NCBI GenBank assembly: GCA_007122815.1
Contig: SKSV01000162.1
Location: 1-5,278 of the forward strand
Direction of reading: 5' to 3'
Source of the DNA: Trueperaceae bacterium
Lineage (GTDB): Bacteria > Deinococcota > Deinococci > Deinococcales > Trueperaceae
Length of the DNA: 5,278 bases
Position numbers and translations under genes: made by a program. Under the pieces are notes generated by a model. That model saw only the letters and a program-made list of their open reading frames with translations, made no database searches and was not told the DNA's origin. Of the stretch, positions 1-5,251 are shown piece by piece; positions within the stretch are counted from its first letter, which is position 1; the number at the start of each line of letters is the position of its first letter.

Positions 1-128
1 ACTCGGGCGCGCCTCCCAGCGAGAAGATCACCTGGGGGAAGCTCTCACCCGAGACGCCGGCGTTCGTGATCGAGAGCGACGCGACCATCGTCGCGCCACT
101 CCTCTTCGCGCACGTACTGGGGTGGTGA
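1..128 (+). CDS. 3' end of an unidentified protein-coding gene (partial)
   Basis: The frame starting at position 3 stays open to the edge and ends at TGA 126-128, giving 41 visible C-terminal residues that finish ...LLFAHVLGW. The codons end almost always in G or C, as in the clear genes of this window, and the peptide is well mixed (for example ITWGKLSPETPAFVIESDA), unlike the Arg/Pro/Ala-rich shadow frames. The start lies outside the window. I do not recognise the family: there is no motif I can assign, and a C-terminal stretch this short is not diagnostic. The gene converges on the methyltransferase, with 45 bp between the two stop codons, so the two are not in one operon. Confidence 0.6.
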   Translation, partial: SGAPPSEKITWGKLSPETPAFVIESDATIVAPLLFAHVLGW

Positions 129-152
129 GGGCAGCACGACGCGTCGTCGCCT

Positions 153-180
153 GAGCCCCAACCGAGGCCGGTTTCAGCTC
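153..180. terminator. Possible bidirectional terminator hairpin between convergent genes
   Basis: An interrupted dyad sits between the two converging 3' ends. The outer arms GAGC (153-156) and GCTC (177-180) pair, then come a 3x3 internal loop and inner arms AACCG (160-164) and CGGTT (169-173) closing a 4-nt loop. It overlaps the methyltransferase stop codon at 174-176. There is no T-tract on either side, so it is not a canonical intrinsic terminator. The placement supports the call more than the structure does. Confidence 0.25.
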
Positions 181-911
181 CGGCGGTGGGCCACGAAGGC
201 CTGTAGCGCGTCGTTCACGCTGCTCAACGTGTAAGGTACCGAGCGCGCTTCGAAGCCGACCTCGCGGAGCAGCGTCAGCCAGGTGGCGCGCGCGAAGAGA
301 CCGCACGTGTGGCGATCAAACACCACCTCGACGCGCTCACCTTCGCGCAGCATGTACGCCATGTCGACCGTGACGATCGTGTCTTCTGGGTCGGGGTCGT
401 AGCACCACTCGAGGTAGCGGAGCGCGCGCCCATCGCCGTCGTGGCCGCCGTGCGAAGTGGCGGGCCGGAACGTCTCGCGCAGGTGATCGGGGGTGAACAG
501 GGCCACCCCGCCCGGTCGGCAGTGCACGAAGGCCGTCTCCATGGCCGCGCGAAGGTCGGATTCGCTCAGCAGGTAGGAGACCGCGTCGTGCACGAGCACC
601 GCGTCGAAGGCGCGGCCCAGGCGCACGTCGCGCATGTCGCCCTCGACGTGCTCACAGCTGGGATTGAGCGCGCGGCTCACCTCCAGCATCTTCGGTGAGC
701 GGTCTACTAGGGTGAGCTGGAGGTGCCGGGAGTAGTGGTGCGCGTTGTTGCCACCGCCGCTGCCGAGCTCCAGCGCCGTGTTCAGCTCACCTTCGATCGC
801 GTCCCGAACTAGGCGCTGGTAGACGCCGACCTCCTCTTCGTAATCGGCAGGGGCCGAGAGCAGCGGCCACCAGTGGGCGAAGTCGCTGTAGAGGCGGGGG
901 AGATCGTCCAT
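174..911 (-). CDS. Class I SAM-dependent methyltransferase, substrate unknown
   Basis: This is a 245-residue soluble cytoplasmic protein with a Rossmann-type SAM-binding fold, predicted to transfer a methyl group from S-adenosylmethionine. Motif I is ALELGSGGGNN (46-56). The acidic residue that would hold the SAM ribose is D70 in LTLVDRSPKMLEVSR (66-80). The GDMRD segment (91-95) is followed by the FDAVLVHDA strand (102-110), and the post-motif loop is CRPGGVALFTPD (131-142). The N-terminus (YSDFAHWWPLLS, 8-19) resembles the lid region of small-molecule N- or O-methyltransferases, some of which act on sugars, but the substrate cannot be read from sequence. The C-terminal part (163-245) has alternating strands typical of a substrate cap. 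The ATG at 911 is the only sensible start I see: an in-frame stop lies upstream at 975-977, and residue 1 leads straight into the conserved N-terminus. No good Shine-Dalgarno precedes it. It is transcribed divergently from vapBC and stands alone on its strand here. Confidence 0.88.
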   Translation of the reverse strand: MDDLPRLYSDFAHWWPLLSAPADYEEEVGVYQRLVRDAIEGELNTALELGSGGGNNAHHYSRHLQLTLVDRSPKMLEVSRALNPSCEHVEGDMRDVRLGRAFDAVLVHDAVSYLLSESDLRAAMETAFVHCRPGGVALFTPDHLRETFRPATSHGGHDGDGRALRYLEWCYDPDPEDTIVTVDMAYMLREGERVEVVFDRHTCGLFARATWLTLLREVGFEARSVPYTLSSVNDALQAFVAHRRS

Positions 912-969
912 AGCGAGGATCGTGCCATAGGCGGCGGTAGCTGGTCGGCGGCGTCGTCCAGGCCGCCAT

Positions 970-993
970 GCGCATCATGATGATATGATGCGC
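970..993. promoter_or_regulatory. Perfect 9-bp inverted repeat, candidate VapB(C) operator
   Basis: The left arm GCGCATCAT (970-978) and right arm ATGATGCGC (985-993) are exact reverse complements separated by GATGAT. Within it, the half-site ATGAT/ATCAT recurs (974-978 inverted; 977-981, 980-984 and 985-989 direct). The repeat ends 2 nt before the antitoxin start codon and covers its -10 element. Antitoxins of the ribbon-helix-helix class are known to dimerise and bind short repeated or inverted half-sites in their own promoter, usually more tightly in complex with the toxin. The position and symmetry fit autorepression of vapBC. That VapB binds here is an inference. Confidence 0.7.
981..989 (+). 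promoter_or_regulatory. Extended -10 promoter of vapBC, predicted leaderless transcript
   Basis: TGATATGAT at 981-989 reads as an extended -10: TG, one base, then TATGAT, which matches 5 of 6 positions of TATAAT. The last T is followed by only 6 nt before the vapB ATG at 996. Transcription normally starts about 6-8 nt past the -10, so it would begin at or next to the A of the start codon, giving a leaderless mRNA. In agreement, no Shine-Dalgarno sequence precedes the ATG, and the bases 17 nt upstream (961-966, GGCCGC) do not resemble a -35. The element lies inside the inverted repeat, so a bound repressor would block RNA polymerase. Confidence 0.6.
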
Positions 994-995
994 TG

Positions 996-1223
996 ATGCG
1001 AACGACGATCGACCTCCCCGAAGACCTTCACCGGCACGTGAAGTCCATCGCGCGCGATACCTCCCGCACGTTGAGCCAGACCGCGGTCGACCTCATGCGG
1101 CGTGGCCTCGAGCGCGACGCAGCTGGCGAGGTCGGAGTCGACGAGCGTACCGGTCTACCGCTCGTCTCCGTAGGTCGCGTTATCACCAGCGATGACGTTC
1201 GCGTCCTAGACGACGAGACGTGA
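996..1223 (+). CDS. vapB: VapB-type ribbon-helix-helix antitoxin
   Basis: This 75-residue protein is predicted to neutralise the downstream PIN-domain toxin and repress the shared promoter. The N-terminal half is a ribbon-helix-helix DNA-binding domain: strand RTTIDL (2-7), a first helix from about 8 to 21, a turn with DTSRTLS (21-27), and a second helix to about 40 (ending LMRRGLERD). Two copies would pair their strands and insert them in the DNA major groove. The C-terminal half (RTGLPLVSVGRVITSDDVRVLDDET, positions 51-75) has the Gly-Leu-Pro and Ser-Asp-Asp-Val pattern of toxin-binding tails in this VapB group. The ATG at 996 begins directly at the DNA-binding strand, so no longer form is needed. 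Its TGA overlaps the GTG start of vapC, so toxin synthesis is coupled to antitoxin translation. The upstream palindrome is its likely operator. Confidence 0.87.
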   Translation: MRTTIDLPEDLHRHVKSIARDTSRTLSQTAVDLMRRGLERDAAGEVGVDERTGLPLVSVGRVITSDDVRVLDDET

Positions 1224-1618
1224 CCACGCTGCTCGACGCCAACGTGCTGATCGCGCTCGTCGTGCCCGAACACGTGCATCACGACACTGCGACAGCGTGG
1301 TGGGGAACACGCCCTGGAACCTTCGCGACGTGTCCGAGCACGCAGGGCAGCCTGGTCCGCTTCCTGCTACGCGAGGGTCGCTCCGGTGCCGTGGCGCGCC
1401 GGACGCTGGAGGCGATCGTCAACCATCCACGGCACGTCTTCTGGGCGGACAGCTTGCGCTACGACGAGATCGAGCTGGAGCGACTCACGGGACACCGCCA
1501 GGTGACCGACAGCTACTTGGCTGCTCTCGCGCGGTCGCGCGACGGAAACGTCGCAACCCTCGACCGTGCCTTCGCCGAGCAGTACCCGGGCCTGGTGCAG
1601 CTCGTGACGGAGGCCTAG
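1220..1618 (+). CDS. vapC: VapC-type PIN-domain ribonuclease toxin
   Basis: This 132-residue PIN domain fills the whole protein, the normal length for VapC. Free toxin of this family is a Mg/Mn-dependent endoribonuclease that cuts tRNA or rRNA and arrests translation; the RNA target here is unknown. Acidic residues of the active site are visible: D6 in LLDANVLIAL (4-13), D97 in VTDSYLAALA (95-104) and D115 in VATLDRAF (111-118). At the usual site of the conserved glutamate the protein has Gln42, in CPSTQGSLVRFL (38-49); a Gln here is a variant I recall from other members of this subgroup. HVHH (18-21) and the paired Trp (27-28) are also typical. The start is GTG at 1220-1222, overlapping the antitoxin stop as GTGA, with no strong ribosome binding site, so it probably depends on translational coupling. 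A conserved-residue change was not tested, so activity is likely but not proven. Confidence 0.88.
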   Translation: MTTLLDANVLIALVVPEHVHHDTATAWWGTRPGTFATCPSTQGSLVRFLLREGRSGAVARRTLEAIVNHPRHVFWADSLRYDEIELERLTGHRQVTDSYLAALARSRDGNVATLDRAFAEQYPGLVQLVTEA

Positions 1619-1656
1619 GCCAGCGGTCCGAATGTCCCTGTGGCTGCTACCGTGCC

Positions 1657-1686
1657 AAGCCTAATCTTGAGTGAACAGGTAGGTTT
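1657..1686. promoter_or_regulatory. Weak dyad in the AT-richer part of the tro leader
   Basis: Arms AAGCCTA (1657-1663) and TAGGTTT (1680-1686) are inverted with 6 of 7 positions matching, around a 16-nt centre. This is the most AT-rich part of the 133-bp gap between vapC and troA and so the most likely place for a tro promoter or operator. I found no convincing -35/-10 pair: TAATCT at 1662-1667 and TAGGTT at 1680-1685 match only loosely. The half-sites resemble DtxR-type TAGG/CCTA words, but in the reverse order from the known palindrome, so I do not assign a regulator. Confidence 0.2.
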
Positions 1687-1690
1687 TGCC

Positions 1691-1714
1691 GCGCGAGGCA
1701 GGAGCTGCCCGCGC
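1691..1714 (+). other. GC-rich bulged hairpin in the tro leader
   Basis: GCGCG (1691-1695), a bulged A, and GGCAG (1697-1701) pair with CTGCC (1705-1709) and CGCGC (1710-1714) around a GAG loop. This gives ten G-C-rich base pairs with one bulge. It ends 14 nt before the last repeat-borne GAG that leads to the troA Shine-Dalgarno at 1739-1743 is preceded by its duplicate, so it lies just 5' of both candidate ribosome binding sites. With no T-tract after it, it is not a typical intrinsic terminator for vapBC. It could stabilise or modulate the tro transcript's 5' end, or be a factor-assisted pause. Its role is unknown. Confidence 0.45.
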
Positions 1715-1720
1715 CGCGCT

Positions 1721-1743
1721 GAGCCAGTAGGAGCCAGTAGGAG
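1721..1743 (+). repeat. Tandem 10-bp repeat that duplicates the troA ribosome binding site
   Basis: GAGCCAGTAG occurs twice head to tail (1721-1730 and 1731-1740) and is followed by GAG. Each junction makes TAGGAG (1728-1733 and 1738-1743). The second copy, AGGAG at 1739-1743, sits 8 nt before the troA ATG and is the working Shine-Dalgarno; the first is 18 nt away and probably too far to start translation itself. This supports the ATG at 1752 as the true start. The pattern looks like a recent slippage duplication. Confidence 0.65.
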
Positions 1744-1751
1744 AACGCAGG

Positions 1752-2690
1752 ATGCCCGCCATCACACCATCACGCCCTCCCGCCTACGCCGTGCTCGCCG
1801 CCAGCTGCTTGCTGATCGCGCTAGCGTTCGGCGCGGCGAGGGCACAGGACGCGTCGACGGACATCACCTCGCTGCGCGTGGTGGCGACCACCGGCCACAT
1901 CGGCGACGCCCTGACGCGCGTCGCGCCCGGCCTCGACGTCTTCGTGCTGGTGGGACCCGGTCTCGACCCGCACACGTACGAGGCGAGCACTCGCGACATC
2001 CAACGCCTGCGCGACGCCGACATGGTGTTCTGGAACGCGCTCGACCTGGAGGCCCAGATGGCGCGCCAGGTCCGCAGCCTCGGTGAACGCCAAGTGGCGC
2101 TCGGCGAACTCGTACCCGAGCACCTGGTGTTAACCTTCGAAGGCGGCGTCGATCCGCACATCTGGAACAGCATCGAGATATGGACCCTGGTGGTCGAAGC
2201 CATCGCTGACGCGATGGCCCTTCTCGTGCCGAGTCGAGCCGAGGACTTCCGTGCGAACGCCGCCGCCTACGCGCAAGAGATCGCCGAGGCCGACGCGTAC
2301 GCCCGCGAGCGCCTCGCCGCGATCCCCGACGAGCACCGCTACCTCGTCTCGGGTCACGACGCCTTCAACTACTTCGCGCAGGCCTACGAGATGGAGGCGC
2401 TGGCCATCGAGGGCATCAGCACCGCCGACGAGGCCAGCATCCGCGACCTGCGAGCACTGGCGGACTTCGTCGCCGAGAACCGCGTGCCGGTCATCTTCTA
2501 CGACAACATCACCGACCGCCAAGCCACCGACGCGCTCCGCGAAGCCGTGCTCGCGCGCGGCTGGGAGGTGCGCATCGCCGAGAGAACCCTCTACTCCGAC
2601 TCGCTCGGCGACGCGCCGCCTCTCGACACCTACCTCGGCACCTTCCGCCACAACGTCGACGTGATCGTCGAGGCGCTGGCGGCACCGTGA
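1752..2690 (+). CDS. troA: TroA-type metal-binding protein of an ABC importer
   Basis: This 312-residue protein is a cluster A-I (TroA/PsaA/ZnuA family) solute-binding protein, exported to capture a divalent metal and hand it to the permease. A signal peptide covers about residues 1-31: a basic start, a hydrophobic core from about 12 to 28, and ARA before Gln32 as a likely signal peptidase I site. Cys19 lies inside the hydrophobic core, so a lipoprotein is unlikely. Predicted metal ligands follow the pattern I recall from Treponema TroA: H74 in GPGLDPHTYEAST, H136 in DPHIW, H202 in LVSGHDAFNYF, and D283 in LYSDSLGD. Having His rather than Glu at the third site is like TroA and unlike PsaA. 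There is no His-rich loop of the ZnuA kind, so Mn, Zn or Fe are all possible. The segment GISTADEAS (221-229) is a family signature. An extra His49 occurs in TTGHIGDAL near the N-terminal lobe. It is first of four coupled genes, with a good AGGAG 8 nt before the ATG. Confidence 0.9.
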   Translation: MPAITPSRPPAYAVLAASCLLIALAFGAARAQDASTDITSLRVVATTGHIGDALTRVAPGLDVFVLVGPGLDPHTYEASTRDIQRLRDADMVFWNALDLEAQMARQVRSLGERQVALGELVPEHLVLTFEGGVDPHIWNSIEIWTLVVEAIADAMALLVPSRAEDFRANAAAYAQEIAEADAYARERLAAIPDEHRYLVSGHDAFNYFAQAYEMEALAIEGISTADEASIRDLRALADFVAENRVPVIFYDNITDRQATDALREAVLARGWEVRIAERTLYSDSLGDAPPLDTYLGTFRHNVDVIVEALAAP

Positions 2691-3451
2691 TCACCACGAC
2701 CCTCCCCTGTGACGCTGTCTGCGAGGCGCGTTGCCTCTCGGTCGCCTACCGCGAGGCGCTCGTGCTGAAGGACGTGGACTTCTCCGTACCACCCGGCGTG
2801 ATCATGGCCATCGTGGGACCCAACGGGGCGGGGAAGAGCACGCTAATGAAAGCCATGCTCGGCCTCATCCCAACCACCAACGGCTCGGTGCGCTTCTTCG
2901 GGCGCCCCTTCCAGGAGGTCCGCAGCCGCATCGGCTACATCCCTCAGCACGCCTCGGTCGACTGGGACTTCCCGACCACCGTCTTCGACGCGGTGCTGAT
3001 GGGCACCTACGGGTCACTCGGCTGGTTCCGGCGCCCGGGCAAGCACGAGCGCCAGCTGAGCTGGGCGGCGCTAGAGCAGACCGGCATGGCGCACCTCGCG
3101 CGGCGTCAGATCGGTGAGCTCTCCGGCGGCGAGCGGCAACGCACCTTCCTCGCCCGCGCGCTCGTCCAGGACGCCGACCTCTACCTCATGGACGAACCGC
3201 TCCAGGGCGTCGACGCGCTCAGCAAGCACGCCATCCTGGCGGTGATGCGCGGCCTCCGGCAGCGCGGCAAGACGCTGGTGATGGTGCACCACGACCCATC
3301 CACCGTGCGCCAGCTCTGCGACTGGGTCACGCTGGTGAACAAGGGCGTCGTGGCGACCGGCCCTGTCGAGGACACCTTCTCCGAGTCCAACGTGCGGCGT
3401 GCCTACGCCCACATGCCCACCGAGGAGTGGTTCGGCAAGGCCACGGCCTGA
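2687..3451 (+). CDS. troB: Metal ABC transporter ATP-binding protein
   Basis: This 254-residue cytoplasmic ATPase forms the motor dimer of the importer. All nucleotide-binding motifs are intact: Walker A GPNGAGKST (44-52), Q-loop Gln87 in IGYIPQHASVDWDFP, signature LSGGERQ (145-151), Walker B DLYLMDEP (164-171) with catalytic Glu170, and the switch His202 in VMVHHDP. The HHD form of the switch and the VDWDFP segment (91-96) are characteristic of the manganese/zinc (MntB/ZnuC/TroB) ATPase group. The length is usual for the family. The start is GTG at 2687, overlapping the troA TGA as GTGA; the ABC core begins near residue 17, so no shorter start fits better. Coupled translation from troA is likely, as no strong ribosome binding site is seen. 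Confidence 0.92.
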   Translation: MITTTLPCDAVCEARCLSVAYREALVLKDVDFSVPPGVIMAIVGPNGAGKSTLMKAMLGLIPTTNGSVRFFGRPFQEVRSRIGYIPQHASVDWDFPTTVFDAVLMGTYGSLGWFRRPGKHERQLSWAALEQTGMAHLARRQIGELSGGERQRTFLARALVQDADLYLMDEPLQGVDALSKHAILAVMRGLRQRGKTLVMVHHDPSTVRQLCDWVTLVNKGVVATGPVEDTFSESNVRRAYAHMPTEEWFGKATA

Positions 3452-3452
3452 C

Positions 3453-4382
3453 GTGGAGCCGCTGCTAGAACTCCTGAGCGACCACACCGTGCGGACGGTG
3501 CTAACGGGCTCCACCATCATCGGCTTCGTATCGGGAGCGCTCGGCGCCTTCGCCTACCTGCGGCGCCAGAGCATGATGGGCGACGTCGTATCGCACGCCG
3601 CCCTGCTCGGCATCGCAGCAGCCTTCATCGTCGCCAGCCTCACGCTCGGCAGCGGCCACCACACGCTGGCGCTGCTCCTCGGCGCCAGCCTCGCCGGGGT
3701 ACTGTCGATCCTCTTCGCCAACTTGGTGGTGCGTCACTCGCGCATCACCATGGACGGCGCCATGGCCGTCTCGCTGGCGCTCTTCTTCGGCGGCGGACTC
3801 ACGCTGATGCGCATCATCCAGACCGGACCCTTCACCCAACGCGCCGGATTGGACACCTACATCTTCGGCCGCGCCGCCGCCATCACCCGCGCCGACCTCC
3901 AGGTCATCGCGGTCTTCGCCGCCGTGGCGCTCGTGTTCCTGGTCCTCAACTGGAAGGTCTTCAAGCTCTACAGCTTCGACACGGTGCTCTCCGAGCTCGT
4001 CGGTTACCGCGCGCGCCTGGTCGAGCCGCTGCTGCAGGCAACCATCGTCCTGGCGGTCGTGATCGGCCTGAAGGTGGTCGGTCTGATCCTGATGATCGCC
4101 TTCGTGGTGGCGCCGGCCTCAGCGGCGCGCCAATGGACCCGTTCGCTCGGCGCGATGGTGCTGCTGTCCGGCACCTTCGGCGCTCTTGCCAGCATCGCCG
4201 GCACGCTGGTATCGGTCCTGGCCGGCGACGTGCCCACCGGGCCAGTGATCGTGCTGGCGCTCACGGCCATCGTCGCCGTGTCGCTGCTCTTCGCTCCGCA
4301 CCGTGGTTTGGTCGCGCGCGCCCTGCGGCGTCGGCGGCAGCGCAGCGAGCTCGTCCGAGAGGCCCACGCGAGGGGCGCATGA
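3453..4382 (+). CDS. troC: Metal ABC transporter permease, ABC-3 family (first subunit)
   Basis: This membrane protein is one half of the transport channel. From GTG at 3453 it has 309 residues. Hydrophobic segments lie at about 14-36, 46-64, 70-93, 103-119, 147-166, 192-220, 231-255 and 262-281, consistent with the family's eight or nine helices. Signatures include LRRQSMMGDVVSHAALLG (36-53; the usual SHAALPG has Leu for Pro here), DTVLSELVGY (176-185), the coupling-helix region facing the ATPase, and VVAPASAAR (218-226). The C-terminus is a basic tail (284-309). The frame is also open upstream from ATG 3399, but that would overlap troB by 53 nt and add a Pro/Arg-rich stretch unlike family N-termini. 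GTG 3453, one base after the troB stop, gives a family-like MEPLLELLSD start, so I chose it. A weak GCAAGG lies 12 nt before it. Confidence 0.88.
   Translation: MEPLLELLSDHTVRTVLTGSTIIGFVSGALGAFAYLRRQSMMGDVVSHAALLGIAAAFIVASLTLGSGHHTLALLLGASLAGVLSILFANLVVRHSRITMDGAMAVSLALFFGGGLTLMRIIQTGPFTQRAGLDTYIFGRAAAITRADLQVIAVFAAVALVFLVLNWKVFKLYSFDTVLSELVGYRARLVEPLLQATIVLAVVIGLKVVGLILMIAFVVAPASAARQWTRSLGAMVLLSGTFGALASIAGTLVSVLAGDVPTGPVIVLALTAIVAVSLLFAPHRGLVARALRRRRQRSELVREAHARGA
4370..4375 (+). promoter_or_regulatory. Ribosome binding site that fixes the troD start
   Basis: GAGGGG at 4370-4375 lies 3 nt before ATG 4379. The spacing is short, but it is the only purine-rich run near the family-like N-terminus MSFLLG. 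The frame is also open further upstream within troC, but those residues are Arg/Pro/Ala-rich and look like a shadow of troC. Confidence 0.5.
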
Positions 4383-5251
4383 GCTTCCTGCTCGGGGTCG
4401 CGCTCCTGGCGGTCGTGACCGCGCTCGCGTGCGCGATCCCCGGCGTGTACCTCCTGCTGCGCCGCGACGCGATGATGACCGAGGCCGTGAGCCACGCCGT
4501 GCTGCCCGGAATCGTGGTTGGGCTGCTCATCGCCGGCGACCTGGACTCACCGCTGCTGATCCTGGCTGCCGCCCTGACCGGGCTGCTGGTGGTGATCGGC
4601 ACCGAGTACCTGCACAACACCGGTCTGCTGGAGGGCGACGCACCGCTGGGCCTCATCTTCCCGGCGCTCTTCAGCATCGGCATCATCCTGGTCAGCCAGC
4701 GCTTCTCCAACGTGCACCTCGACGAGCACGTGGTGCTGGTGGGTGACCTGAACCTGGCGGCGTTCATCCACCTGGAGCTGGCGGGCCTGTCGCTGGGACC
4801 GCGCTACCTGTACGTCATGTTGGCCATCCTGCTGGTGAACCTGGCCTTCATCTGGCGCTTCTACAAGGAGTTGGAGCTCACCACCTTCGACCCCACCCTG
4901 GCCGAGCTGCTCGGTTTCCGGGTGCGCCCGCTCCACTACGCCTTCATGTTCCTGGTGTCCGTCACGATCACGGCGGCTTTCTACGCGGCGGGCTCAATCC
5001 TGAGCGTGGCCCTCATGATCGTGCCGGCCGCCACCGCGCGCCTCGTCACCAAGCGGCTCGTGCACCTTCTGGCGCTGACCGCGGTGATCGCCGTCCTGGG
5101 CGCGGTGGCGGGGTTCGCGGCGGCCTACGCGCTGGACGCAGCGACCTCGGGCATGATGGCGTTCTCGTTCGGCCTGATCTTCGTACTGGTGTTCGCTGGG
5201 GAGCGAGCGTGGGCGGCGCTGCGGCCGCGGCGGGCGTCGAGGGTGGGTTGA
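4379..5251 (+). CDS. troD: Metal ABC transporter permease, ABC-3 family (second subunit)
   Basis: This 290-residue membrane protein is predicted to pair with TroC. Hydrophobic segments are at about 3-27, 39-53, 57-76, 88-106, 143-161, 187-216, 229-250 and 258-274. Family signatures are LLLRRDAMMTEAVSHAVLPG (25-44), the NVHLDEHVVLVGDL segment (111-124) that resembles TroD/MntD proteins, FDPTLAELLGF (170-180) as the ATPase-coupling region, and LMIVPAATARL (212-222). The ATG at 4379 overlaps the troC stop as ATGA, and this start begins exactly at the first helix. Separate troC and troD genes (rather than one permease gene used as a homodimer, as in znuB systems) argue for the Tro/Mnt type of importer. 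It ends 27 nt before the window edge. In Treponema the next gene is the metal regulator troR; whether one follows here cannot be seen. Confidence 0.9.
   Translation: MSFLLGVALLAVVTALACAIPGVYLLLRRDAMMTEAVSHAVLPGIVVGLLIAGDLDSPLLILAAALTGLLVVIGTEYLHNTGLLEGDAPLGLIFPALFSIGIILVSQRFSNVHLDEHVVLVGDLNLAAFIHLELAGLSLGPRYLYVMLAILLVNLAFIWRFYKELELTTFDPTLAELLGFRVRPLHYAFMFLVSVTITAAFYAAGSILSVALMIVPAATARLVTKRLVHLLALTAVIAVLGAVAGFAAAYALDAATSGMMAFSFGLIFVLVFAGERAWAALRPRRASRVG

Noticed and set aside
136..147. 12-bp perfect palindrome ACGACGCGTCGT
   Set aside because: It is self-complementary without a proper loop and made of CG words common in GC-rich DNA. It gives no useful hairpin and no known regulator site.
309..698. 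Long + strand open frame opposite the methyltransferase
   Set aside because: Its His/Val/Ala/Arg-rich translation has no domain, and it is the antisense shadow of a gene with clear SAM-binding motifs.
1612..1621. 10-bp palindrome GGCCTAGGCC over the vapC stop codon
   Set aside because: It has no loop and no T-tract, so it cannot act as an intrinsic terminator; it is most likely chance.
912..1751. vapBC as part of a mobile island or defence system
   Set aside because: There are no integrase, transposase, terminal repeats, tRNA or attachment sites, and the neighbours are housekeeping-type genes; vapBC alone does not show transfer.
1640..2086. Open frame running from the vapC-troA gap into troA
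   Set aside because: The product is Arg/Pro/His-rich and low in complexity. troA in another frame has a signal peptide, a good ribosome binding site and family motifs.
2130..2651. Minus-strand open frame opposite troA
   Set aside because: It is rich in Gly/Val/Glu with no recognisable fold, as expected for the complement of a high-GC gene.
3399..3452. Upstream extension of troC from ATG 3399
   Set aside because: It would overlap the end of troB and add Pro/Arg-rich residues not seen in ABC-3 permeases; GTG 3453 gives a normal N-terminus.
4133..4378. Upstream extension of troD inside troC
   Set aside because: The added 82 residues are Arg/Ala-rich and out of frame with troC. ATG 4379 has the ATGA overlap, a GAGGGG site and the first membrane helix.
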